Assembly (NCBI GenBank): GCA_951799445.1
Contig: OX637297.1
Coordinates: 1,302,001 to 1,366,000 of the forward strand
Direction of reading: 5' to 3'
Length of the DNA: 64,000 bases
DNA from: Pseudisothecium myosuroides
Taxonomy: Eukaryota; Streptophyta; Bryopsida; Hypnales; Lembophyllaceae
In this document: piece by piece, positions 1-9,990 of the stretch
Layout: the number at the start of each line of letters is the position of its first letter
Numbering within the stretch: position 1 is the first letter of the stretch
The notes under the pieces: generated by a model
The model's database searches: none
Told to the model about the DNA's origin: nothing
The model's input: the letters and a program-made list of their open reading frames with translations, nothing else
Translations under genes and position numbers: made by a program

Positions 1-192
1 GAGGGCGGGGATGAACTTGAGACTTGGAGTTTCTTCAAGTCCAACAATTGGTCCAATTGTTAAGGGTGGGGCATTTTGTTGTGAAAGAAAAATAAAATTG
101 GTTTATATAAAAATATCTATCCTTCTACATTTGGGAACTATATGAAGAACTATTAAAAATGATGGGCACTACATGACTACCTTAACAATTTA

Positions 193-365
193 GGTATGTT
201 CAAAGCCATGTTTCTTTGCGCACTCTATGATATGTTTGGTTGCAGGCTCATTGCTTTTAAAGTGCATTGGTGTAGCTATATTTGCAGAGTCTCAATGCAC
301 ATGAACATGATAGGTATATTCAGAGCCATGTTTCTTTGCACAATCTATGATATGTTTGGCTGCAG
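193..365 (+). repeat. Two-copy direct repeat resembling duplicated small introns
   Basis: A ~53-base segment beginning GGTATGTTC and ending TTTGGTTGCAGG (193-246) recurs at 312-365 with a few substitutions, period 119. Each copy starts like a donor (GTATGT or GTATAT) and ends like an acceptor (TTGCAG), so the duplication could be an intron-exon unit. The protein reading of these copies is not convincing, so they are kept as a repeat. Confidence 0.6.
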
Positions 366-427
366 GCGTATTTCTTTAGAAGGACATAAGTGATTAAGTA
401 TAGCTATTTGTTCGTATTCTTGTTGCA

Positions 428-513
428 GTGGGGCTTGCTTTACTTGCAAAGTACCGAGTAATAGCAATTAGGGAGCTTGGAAAACTGGAGTTGGGCGTAA
501 ATCCCAAACGGTG
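428..513 (+). CDS. Possible last exon of a gene entering from the left
   Basis: After a pyrimidine-rich stretch ending TTGTTGCAG, one frame reads AVGLALLAKYRVIAIRELG and then a short basic tail ending NPKR and TGA. The hydrophobic-then-basic composition and the acceptor-like context suggest a terminal exon of a plus-strand gene whose earlier exons lie left of the window. Two acceptor-like sites upstream (about 246 and 365) would fit a gene with several small exons. I do not recognise the family. The reading is short and could be chance. Confidence 0.3.
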
Positions 514-1293
514 AACACTGCTTCTTCTTGCGGGTAGCAAGTACTAAGCATGTCATGCCTCATTCCCCATGAAAGAAGTAATTTTAATCTCAATTAAATT
601 TGGGCAACGTTTAATTCACCGCAACTTCTAATTCCTGAGGGCCAGCCGTGCCTTTTCTTATGTTCTAAATAGAAGAGTGAGGGTGAAATCATTTAAAAGA
701 ATTCCCATTAATAAACAAGGTTGAGGATCATTTTAGCAGCCAAACATTATATTCTTTTCTTAGAGAATGGAGACAGTTGTAAAATTCTTTTTGAAGTCTA
801 GTTTTAGGGTCAAAGATCCAATATTGAAAATGATTAATTATAATTTTTCTAATTTAAGATATTGTGCAAGGGAATCCATTTCAATTTGGACTCCTTGTAG
901 TGTTGAGGGCTCTTAAAAATGCGCCTCGGATACTATAGATCTTGTAGAAGAAATTACCTTCAAAATTCATTTAAAGATATTGAAGAGTAGATTTTGAAAA
1001 GCCGTAAATTGATTGGAGATTTGGAGTTATGCATGTAAGGTCTTTTAACCTCAATTTTTTTTGTTAAACAACTTCTTAGATTTGGCATGTGAAAAAAGGA
1101 ATGAAGGACTTGAAGTCACTTTTGCATTTATGGCACCCTCATGTTCAAAGATTATAATCTTTCAATTCTGAAGGGATATTGTTGTGTTTTTTTTTGTTGT
1201 ATGACCTTTGACATGGCTACTTTGATTTTCTACAGATACAGTTCATAAAAAATTGATTCAACTCATAAAAATGTTGGCTTTTGTTTAACCCCT
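514..1293. other. AT-rich sequence without a recognisable gene
   Basis: No open frame of interest. If the exon at 428-513 is real, the first part would be its 3' untranslated region. No repeat structure was recognised. Confidence 0.5.
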
Positions 1294-1511
1294 CACTAGA
1301 AGAAAACTATGTTAAATTCCCTGAAAACGCGTCACCTTGTTTTTGTTGAGTTCTTGTTTCAAATCACAGGAAAAATGCAGTCAAAATGCAAAAAATGCAA
1401 GAAAACGCAGAAAACTACGTTTTTTGGCTCTTCCACTTCGTTTGAAAACAAGAACTCAACGAAGACAAGGTGACGCATTTTTTAAAAATGTAATGCAGTT
1501 TTCTTCTAGTG
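1294..1511. mobile_element. CACTA-type MITE, 218 bp, target duplication CCT
   Basis: The termini are inverted: CACTAGAAGAAAACT at the left and AGTTTTCTTCTAGTG at the right. The flanks are CCT (1291-1293) and CCT (1512-1514), the 3-bp target duplication expected of CACTA (En/Spm) insertions. The inner parts also pair (GTCACCTTGT... against ...ACAAGGTGACGC; two GAACTCAACGAA-like arms), so the element folds into a long hairpin. It has no coding capacity and would need a CACTA transposase in trans. Confidence 0.85.
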
Positions 1512-2582
1512 CCTAAAGGCCCATTGTCTCTTTGGGGGACAAATGTGATTTTGGTCATGTACCTTTTTGCAACCACGTTTGTAATATTTTCTGAAAAATT
1601 TAATAAAAGTGGAGAATGGAAAGACCTACGTGGGGACAATCAGTGCCTGGGAACAACAGTTATGACCAAATAAGCTCAAAATAGGGGATGGCGGGCAGCC
1701 CGGGCAACGAAAACAAATTGGCAAAAATATGGTATTTTTTTTTTAATATTTTTTTTCTCGTAGATTATATTTTTGTCTATCTGGAAAGCTTTGATTCATT
1801 TCATTTGGATTTGTTATGAGGAAGTTATGGACATTCTTGTTTTTCGGGCAGTTAGGGCATCTTCTTGAAAAAAATAACTTGTAGGATTTATTTCTGAATG
1901 CTATTTTTGCAATCTTTCAAAAAAAAAAATTCTCATGGTTTAATTTACTTGCTAAATTAATCTCACCATAGGAATTAGTGTATTATAATTCTATCTAAAA
2001 TATATGAATATTTTAGATTTTCCTTCTATCTCGTACTTACTTCTACCTAACAATTTTTTTAGGAATGATAAGTAAGTTTTTTTGAAATTTTTTTTTCCCT
2101 AGACTCTCAACTCAATTCTCCACTATAGAGATTTAAAGCTCAAAACTTTGTAGTGCAAAAATTTTAAGCTAAAAATGTTCAAAGTCAAAAAATCCATATC
2201 CGCAATGTGCTGAAATACTTGTTTTTTCCACTTTAAATGCAGATATCTTGCAATCTGAGTGGTCAAAAATTCTGAAATTTTTTCCACACATTCTTGAACT
2301 ATTTAGGTGTAAGATCCTATGGTTAGATGTGCCAAAAAAACATTTTTCAAATTTTTTTACTCCTTGCTATAGAAATGGCAATTTTGAGTGTTTTTTGAAA
2401 AAAAAAGGCCTTGGGCCTTTAGGGGTTAAGTAAGTGTAGAGCAAATTTGTAGAAGTTCAAAGAAGGCCTTTGGCATTTAGGGATTAAAATGTCTTGTACT
2501 CTTAGAAAATCTGCCGTAGATAATTGAGAAGTTAGATTTTTTTAACAAATTTTGGATTTGTCATAGTAAAAGTAACAAATTT
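1512..2582. other. AT-rich sequence, nothing recognised
   Basis: Homopolymeric A and T runs dominate. Only short chance reading frames are present and no family was recognised. Confidence 0.5.
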
Positions 2583-3374
2583 GTATAAAAAAAAATTCCA
2601 AAATTTTAGAAATCCTTTTTTGACCTTCTTATAATTTAATCAAATTGTAAATAACTTTGAATACAAATTAACATTTTCCAAACTTCTTTAGTGAGCGGCA
2701 AGTGAATTCTTTTTTGCATTATTGGGCAAAAATTCTTCAAGCTTTAACAAAAATTTCAATGAAATATTACTCACTAAAGTATGACTAGGAATTTTACATT
2801 TCTTAGAATTCATGAACAAAAAACTTTAGAAATTGTGGAAAACTGAGAAATTGTATTAAAAATAAATAAACTTTTTTTTTCGGGTGAATTTCTAGAGTTT
2901 TTTGTTAATGCATTATAAGAAATATAAAATATTTTAATCAAACTTCAGTGAAGAGTATTTCAATCACTTTTATTTAAAATTTTGAGGAATTCTTGCCACT
3001 AAATTTCAAAAATAATTTTCACTCCGCTCACTAAAGAAGTTTGCAAAATATTAATTTGTATTCCAAGTTTCTTTCCAGTTATAAATTTGATTAGATTATA
3101 TAAACTCTTACCAAAAAGTTCTAGAAAGAATTAAAACAGTGCTCACTAAAGAATTTTGATTAAAAAATGTACTCGTATTAAAAAACAAAACACAAATAAA
3201 ATTGACTTAATTATAATTTCTTACCTAAAAAGGCTAAACAAAATTCCATGCCGCTTCATAAAGAAATTAGAAAAATATTAATTTGTATTTATATTTTTTT
3301 TAATAATAAATTTGATTAATTTATAAGGAGGTCAAAAAAAGATTTTTAGAATTTTGGGAATAGTTTTTATACAA
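2583..3374. repeat. AT-rich foldback (inverted repeat) element
   Basis: The left arm (about 2583-2710: TTTGTATAAAAA ... TTTTTTGACCTTCTTATAA ... ACTTCTTTAGTGAGCGG) is the imperfect reverse complement of the right arm (about 3240-3374: ... TTATAAGGAGGTCAAAAAAAG ... TTTTTATACAAG). A second right-type arm lies at about 3020-3130, starting CGCTCACTAAAGAAG. This makes a foldback of about 790 bp, probably a non-autonomous transposon. No target duplication was established. Confidence 0.5.
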
Positions 3375-4608
3375 GTAGCATTCCACCCAGTTCCTACCGT
3401 CTGTCAGCAAACAACACTAAAAATGTCCCATTCTTCACGTTTGACGGATGGCATGCGGATCATTGCCCCTGTCGTACGCGCAATCTAGGCGTAAGTATCC
3501 TTAATACCAAAAAGATGATAAGATAACACGAAATATTGTCCCAGGAGATTCTAGTATGTTTCAGCAAGCTAAGGAGTATTCGGGTCGTAATCAAAACAAC
3601 AAAACCCAAGCAACACCTCTTTCTTTTCCTATTTCTGACACAATGGTCCTCCGGATCCCAATCCAGATCTATCCTTTTCCGGTTTCCGATTTGATCCGGA
3701 TTCCGGGTCTCACTTCTTGACTTCGACTGGTTTTCTACTCCCCTGTTTTACCCTCAGGGTGTCCGCATTTGATCTTTAGAGGGGTAGGAATGCACCACTC
3801 ATAGACATCTATTTCTCTGCACAAAATTTCACACAAAACAATCCTAACCGAGTTTTTAGTGTAGAATAGAGAAAGTAATAATCCTCACAATTCCCCGGGT
3901 AGCTTGCCCGGAAAACAGGTCACTCAGAATTGCATCCTTCCGCTTCTACTACAACGACAGATCAAGACAGAGGGAACTGAAAGAAATTTGTGCATCTATC
4001 TACCAGACTGATCCTATGGTTGGCAGACCTTCCGGTGAGTGGGGATTTTCCGCTGGCGGTCGCTTATCTCCGCTCGGAACCCTCCCTGGATTCCGGACTC
4101 GCATCCGCACCACTCCTTAGAACCGGATCACCGTTACGGCAATTTAAAGGTACCACGCGCAAGTCCTTACTTACAAGTCTAGTAAAGTTTCCTCACAAAC
4201 TTACTCGCTCAAATCAGGTCCAACTAATTCTCAACCCGGATTCCCCCTCACCCACCCTCTCTCACACTTTTGACACTCCATAAACGACTCAAGAAAACGC
4301 ACACATAGCCAGAAATCCGAATGTCCACTTAGTGGCTCAGATTAGAGAAAAGAGAATATGAACATAAACTAATGCACATAAAATGGGCAAGGATGGAATG
4401 AGAGGGCAACAAGCTGCCCTCCACTTAAAAAGCCCAAACAAAAAGAGCCAAAAAAAGAACACCTGAAAATCCAGGTGACCAATCAGTAACCAACCGTAAT
4501 ATCCAGAAAGTTCAAAGTCAACTACTCCTAAGAATCCGGAACCGGGCCCCACGCACGGAAAATCCGCTCCAGATTCAAAATCCTAACTACTGCAAACATA
4601 CTAACTAA
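3375..4608. other. CpG-richer 3' flank of the gag-like gene
   Basis: The base composition changes sharply from the AT-rich left side to sequence rich in CCGGA/TCCGG words, shared with the gag-like gene to the right. No convincing protein was seen on either strand. It is probably the 3' untranslated or long-terminal part of the same retroelement, but I found no second LTR, polypurine tract or primer-binding site. Confidence 0.4.
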
Positions 4609-6510
4609 CTACTTTCCTCGCTTTGATTTCTTCGCGCTGCTACTCGGCCCTGCAGGTGGTTTCCTGCTCGTTTTTGGTGGAGTGGTCTTTGTTGCAGCCC
4701 GGGTTGGTATCTTCTGTTTGATCGGCGGCGGATTGTCATCCGAAGCCGTCTCATCCCCGGAAGTGAATTCCCCCTTCTCGGACTCCTGGATCATCTCTAC
4801 TCTGGTCTCTCTCTCTGGTGAATCGTCCAGCTGAATCGGCGTTGTATTCTTCTTGGGCAATGCCTTCTGCATATGAGTAAAGTCGACCGGATTGGTCCGA
4901 GCCAGGTTTGACAAGGCCCCCATCCGGTGGATTAAATCGCTCCGGACGGATGTTCCGGATGTCGGAACGGTACTCCCTACTACTATTGGAATTGACTGGA
5001 TACTCCTCGTATGGCCCATCTTAGTAGCCTTCATCTGGATCCGTGTCTGACTTGAAGTAGGTCTTGGGGATGGCTGTAGACCGATCCCTGGCCCTGGCTT
5101 CTGGGGCGTCTTCAACAAGTCGACGTTGGGCAGCTCCGGAAAGTGGGTGAAGTCCAAGGGCTTGTTTGGGTCGAGGTGCCCCAACAGTTGCGACATCTCC
5201 TTCAAAATTCCTTCCATCCGGGCCTGGAAGTCCACCAAGATAGTTACCACCTTGGACCCGGATAAGTGGCCTGTGCCACTCAGTTGATTGCTGAAGAGTC
5301 GGGATTTGATCACAGCTTTCGAGGGTTGCTCCACCAACGCAGTCAAATTGTGGACGAGTTGGAGAGCTTCCGTCTCCTTCTGCCGTGCAACTACGGCATC
5401 CGTCTCCGCCTAGTTCACCCGTCCTAACAGGTCATCCCTTTCCTTCTCTAAGCTCTTGATTCGCTCGTCCTTCTCACGAAGCAGATCCGGGCTCAGTAGT
5501 CGCCGGATCTCATTTATAATATCTTCCGGCTCCACCTTCAGCTCCGCAGCAATCCCCAAGATCATATCCGACATGCCGAAATGCATGTGCTTGGCCTCCT
5601 CCATCCACTGTGTTCCGACGTTGAAGAAGTCCGACTGCATTTCCGATCCCGGGGGCTGACTCGGCTCTCCTTTTTTCAGGGTCGACTGTTCCACCCTCGA
5701 GTTCGGATTGGTCGACTTCCTTCTCTTCTCCCGTTTGTCGACCAGGTCCTGCTGTTGCGGTTCTTCTTCATCATCTTTGTCTTCTTCTTCTTCCTCCTCC
5801 TCTCCCTCAATTGGAGTATCCGGTGGAATTTCGTGCGTGAGACCATACTTAACTATTTCTAATTCGGTGTTGTAAATCACCACCTCTTCACTAGTCAGCA
5901 CCTCCTGATGGTGGTATAGGTGAAACAGATACGGACTGAGAAGAATCGGCTTCCCCTTCCCTACGTGTGACACCAGTTTCTTCACTATACCTGCTAGGAC
6001 TTTCTCCCAGTGGACTACCTTATCTTCTAAAGCTCCAAAGATAGTGTTGGCCACCGTAACCATAACCCGGGTGGGCTTTTCCGGATACAGGATCGGAATC
6101 AAAAATTCCAACACCCGTTTCTGCCTAGCGTCCTTACAGTCACTCACGGGGTATCCGTCCTTAGTGGTAACCGGATTACGGAACTTCCCAATCCCGTACT
6201 TCTCTACCCGAGAACCTAGTCCAGATCCGTTCTTCTTGAACCCGTATACGTCAACCCATACATCCGCCGTCCATGCTCCGGGTTGGCCTCTTACAATCAA
6301 CTCAAACTGATTTGGGACCCCTGAGATCAGCTGCTCCAGCATCTCCGGGTCCTTAACATTCCACGGTCGGTGAATCAAACCTACGCACCCCATCCGGGTC
6401 AAATCTGTCTCTAACTCCTTTCGGTGAGTTGGGTCGGTGGGAATAGCTGGTCTAACTATCCGAACTGTGACTAAAAACCGACGCGCTACCGGATTGCTGG
6501 ACTTCGCCAT
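4609..6510 (-). CDS. Retroelement gag-like / plant transposon-associated protein, interrupted by one in-frame TAG
   Basis: The start ATG is at 6508-6510 (MAKSSNPVARR). The first part (366 codons) has an ordered N-terminal domain (KYGIGKF, VSDCKDARQKR, PYLFHLYHHQEVL), then a run of Glu/Asp (near residues 236-250) and a basic patch, ending in a coiled coil (REKDERIKSLEKERDDLL). A TAG at 5410-5412 follows. The same frame stays open for another 267 codons, and the coiled coil resumes at once (AETDAVVARQKETEALQL). A Ser/Pro/Lys-rich tail ends KKSKRGK. The layout (globular domain, acidic stretch, coiled coil, basic tail, no pol) resembles plant gag-like 'putative transposon' proteins; this family call is by resemblance only. 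Either a CAG or GAG codon became TAG in a decaying gene, or the stop is read through. The density of TCCGGA words across the gene differs from its AT-rich surroundings, suggesting a young insertion. Confidence 0.6.
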
Positions 6511-7310
6511 GGTTTACCGACACCGACTACTAAATCCGGAGCAATCGGCACCGACCTCACCCGTCTCTCCCTGTTGCGATCTCTAACTCACTACTCTTTT
6601 TCTCAGCTAAGTGCGCAAGATAATCAACAAAGTGAAGAATGAGGAAGATTAGGTCTGGTGACGGTTTAAGTACTAGTCGAGCTGCCGACCGTTCCCCTCG
6701 GTGAACAGAAAGAGGTCCGTTCCCGTAGCGGTTCCCTAGCGGCATAGGTCGGATACCTATTCCGTAGCTCGTTCCGATCCGACCTAACTCAGATTTAAGA
6801 TCTGCTTCTGCTCTCGAAAGAACCCGGTTTAAAGGATCTGGAATCTCGGATTCTAACTATCCAGAATTTATCTGTATCCGGATCTAATTTCTTACTTCTT
6901 ACCAAAGTTTTGAAATTTTTGCCTTACTTCTATCCTATTTCTATGCTATTTTTCTTTATTCTAAGTTTCCGTACTCCCACAGCCCCATCCAACCTGCCGG
7001 AGGCAATTCAGCCGTCAAATTTGGCAAACGCCCACCCACCGATGCAATCGCGTTCGTTCGATCTAGTGGACGGGACCGCGGACGCCCAGTTGGACGACAA
7101 CGAAAGCTCCCACGGTCAAGGCAGACGACAAGTTCGACCGTCGCGTCTGGCGGACGCCGACGCAGACGGGCTCGGTCAAGGTGCCCAAACATTGCCACTA
7201 CCATCAGCCGCTGGGTCAAGTAGACGCCGCACTGTTCGTGCAGCCTAAGCCATCGGATTGGGCGGACAATGCTATGGATAAGCGCGATCTGGGGGGACGG
7301 GGGCAGGTTG
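6511..7310. other. 5' flank of the gag-like gene and a GC-rich patch
   Basis: 6511-6900 keeps the CCGGAT-rich composition and probably holds the promoter and 5' leader of the minus-strand gag-like gene. 6990-7300 is unusually GC-rich, with repeated GGCGGACG-like words. A 112-codon plus frame there is compositionally odd and not believed. Confidence 0.35.
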
Positions 7311-7473
7311 CACTAGAAGAAACCTGCGTTGGTCTAAGCAAAAAATGTGGACTGAAATTAGTTGAGAACCATGTTTCGAACACTGGAATCCCAGAATTTT
7401 GCGTTGGAAACATGGTTCTCAACAAATTTCAGCCCACATTTTTTGTTTAGACCAACGCAGGTTTCTTCTAGTG
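7311..7473. mobile_element. CACTA-type MITE, 163 bp, target duplication TTG
   Basis: The terminal inverted repeats are CACTAGAAGAAACCTGCGTT and its reverse complement ending CTTCTAGTG. They continue inward through GGTCTAA(G/A)CAAAAAATGTGG and TTGAGAACCATGTTTC, so almost the whole element is a hairpin with a small loop. The flanks are TTG (7308-7310) and TTG (7474-7476). It shares its first 12 bases with the element at 1294-1511 but the interior is unrelated. Confidence 0.88.
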
Positions 7474-7530
7474 TTGTCTGCCTCTGCAGACGGCTGTTTT
7501 CTTTTAAACCCCCAGTAAAATCCCAAATTT

Positions 7531-8538
7531 TTAGATGATGGAAGACGTCCAAGGGGGCCAAATGCAAACGTCTGGCCAACCTTGAACAAGCCTGATGCGT
7601 ATACTTGATCCCCCCTCCAACAATTTCAGCAACACATTCAACACTGCATTTTTTGCCTTGGGATCATCCATTAAGGACTGGTCATCTAATAGAAAGAGAT
7701 TCAAAAGAGTACCTGCATAGTGCAAATCATTGGCCAACATCTCCTAGCAAGCGTTAAATGCATTCAAGGCGCGTACGGCATAGTGAAGGTCCATCCTCAA
7801 TGGTGGATCAGGCAAACTCTATATGTGGTGCTTCACATTCTTCATCACTAGCCATGCTTTGCCTATGCACAAGCGCTTCTTGTCGAATTCCTTCAAGGCA
7901 AGCAGCACCAACACAACCATGTGCACGAAGTTCATACATGTCTTCCGAAATGCATCTCTCCGTACTTTTCTCTTCACAGACGTTGACGCTGCCCTAGTCA
8001 CGGCTTTTGTCCATTTATTTACATATTCATTCCACTAAGGATCTACAATAGTCTACTCTATGGCTTCTCTGACCTCCATCAAGCGCTCTATCATAAGAAA
8101 AGTAGTCGCAAAGCGTGTCTCATTTGGCTTCAACAATATTAAATCCGGCGAATGTTTGCGGAATATGGCAAGAGGCATGTGGTATGTTTTTATGAGTTTT
8201 ATTTATTTTTTGGTGCGTTTCACCATCCTCTTCACCCAATCTTCTTTATCCCAACCCTCCAGTAAGAGATCCAATGCATGTGCTGAGTAGCCTTAGAAAT
8301 ACAAGTGTAGGAAGCAAGCAATTATCAAATTGCTAGTTGCGTGCATGCTGCTTGCATTGTCTGTGCAAAACCTGTACTACATTCTAGAGACCCACCTTGT
8401 CAATGTATTTGATCAAACGACGCGCCACATATGCCGAGTCTTTGTATTCCCCTGTTGTGCCAATAGACATAAGAAAGACCTCTCCACTTTTGCATGACAG
8501 CATCACATTCATCAAGGGGCGATGCGTCACATTGTCCC
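7531..8538 (-). pseudogene. hAT-family (DUF659-like) transposase pseudogene
   Basis: Read on the minus strand from 8538 down, the conceptual protein contains NVTHRPLMNVMLSCKSGEVF, then TTGEYKDSAYVARRLIKYID, NVVQV, a degraded (T)DN, GYSAHALDLLLEG, MPLAIFRKHSPDLILLKPNE, TRFATTFLMIERLMEVREAI, and ANDLHYAGTLLNLFLLDDQS. This order is that of the DUF659 / catalytic region of plant hAT transposases, which excise and reinsert hAT DNA transposons. The frame is broken by at least four TAG stops (8384-8386, 8053-8055, 7819-7821, 7744-7746), TAA stops and frameshifts. The N-terminal zinc-finger part is missing upstream of 8538, where a CACTA MITE end abuts, and the C-terminal dimerisation region is not seen. 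It is non-functional. Confidence 0.8.
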
Positions 8539-8696
8539 ATCACTATAAGAAATCCACGTTGTAGGTGACGTTAACATAATATTTAGAGACGGATTTTAGT
8601 GGACGTTCGAAAAAACAACTTGTGTTTTTATGTCAACAATAACGTTCAATGTGTTTGTAATCTAATGTTTTCAGCTCCCGGTAGACGCACCAAAAT
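8539..8696. mobile_element. Truncated CACTA-type MITE (left end only)
   Basis: Begins CACTATAAGAAATCC, the same end as the intact MITE at 36497 (CACTATAAGAAACC), and shares inner words with it (GACGGATTTTAG, TTTTTATGTCAACAA). It runs into the TG terminus of the LTR copy at 8697. The matching right end (TTCTTATAGTG) is not found beyond that copy, so the element was cut. Confidence 0.6.
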
Positions 8697-9059
8697 TGTG
8701 GGCGCTAGATTACCCACCCTTGGTAATAAAGTGAACACCGACCAGGTTCTATGCCTTTATCTACATTTTTTATATATGGGGATGATGTGAGCGCAGTCCA
8801 CTGTGCCTTCCAAGCAATGGATCTTTTTTGCTAACGTTTCCTAAGTGTCGTGGATGGCAGCAAATAATTAGAATGCATGTAGTAACTCACAAGGTAACTG
8901 CAATGCTCAGGGGTAATGGTAAAATTCTAACTCTCTAACTATCTATCCTATGTCGAGGGTAGACTGGGTATTTGGCGTCATTTCTAACGTCCCTAACTAC
9001 GTGAAAAGGGGAACCCCTATGTTCCTTCCATGAACCTCTAAGACTATCTTGGGTTTTTA

Positions 9060-9990
9060 AAACTCTACCTAGAAGTTCTGCTTTTAAAAGCTACCCCTAA
9101 AGTTTCAACTCTTACTCTAACTTTTAACTTCTAAGTGTACTTTAGGTTTTTAACTTTCCAAACTAATTAGAGAATTTAACCTCGAAATTTAATGCTATCG
9201 TTTGACTTTGTTTTGACTTTTGACCCCAAATTTTTACTCCTAAACTAACTCTAAAATTTACCCTCTAAAGTTAACTCTATGTTTTGACTTTAACTTCAAG
9301 TTTTTACTTCCCTATTTTATTCTAAATTTACCCTCCTAAATTTAACTCTACGGTTTGACTTTGTTTTGACTTTTGACTCTAAGTTTTTACTTCTAAACTA
9401 ACGCCAAAAGTTAACCACTACCTCTAACTTTTAACTTCTACTTTTAGCTTTTCACTCTAACTTTTTTACTTCCCAATTGACTCTAAAATTTAACCTTTAA
9501 ATTTAATCTTAACTTTTGACTTTTGACTGTTGACTTTCTACTTCCAACTTTAATCCTATCGTTTTAATCCTAGTTTAATTCTAAGTGTTATCCTCCTAAA
9601 TTTAATTCCAACTTTTAACTCTAGGGCTTAACTTCTAAACTTACTTCCACAATTTACTTTGAGTTTTGACTTCTAATTTTAACTCTATTTCTAACTCAAA
9701 AATCTACTCGTAATTTCTACCTCCTAAATTTAGTCCAAAGTTTTACTTTTTAATTTCTACTTCCCACTTGGATTTTTCACTCCTAATTAACCCTAACTTC
9801 CTTTTCTAAACTACCCTAAGGTTTCACTGGAAATTTTAACCCCCTAAGTTAAACTTCCAAATTAATTCTACTTTTTAACTTCCCAAAGTTAACTCTAGAT
9901 TTTGACCTTAGAATTTTAACTTTAAGAAATAAAATGTAAATTGATTCTAATTCTAACCGCTAATTAATCCCTAATTTTAATCCTAAATTC
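9060..9990. repeat. Degenerate A/T-rich word array inside the LTR copy
   Basis: About 900 bases of loosely repeated words (TTTTAACTCTAA, CTAAATTTAACTCTA, TTTTGACTTTTGAC). The same array, reversed, occupies about 52860-53870 in the other copy. Confidence 0.6.

Noticed and set aside
6910..7248. 112-codon plus frame starting MKFLPYFYPISMLFFFILSF, signal-peptide-like
   Set aside because: Composition after the first 20 residues is an artefact of the GC-rich repeat-like patch; a similar-length minus frame overlaps it and no family is recognised.
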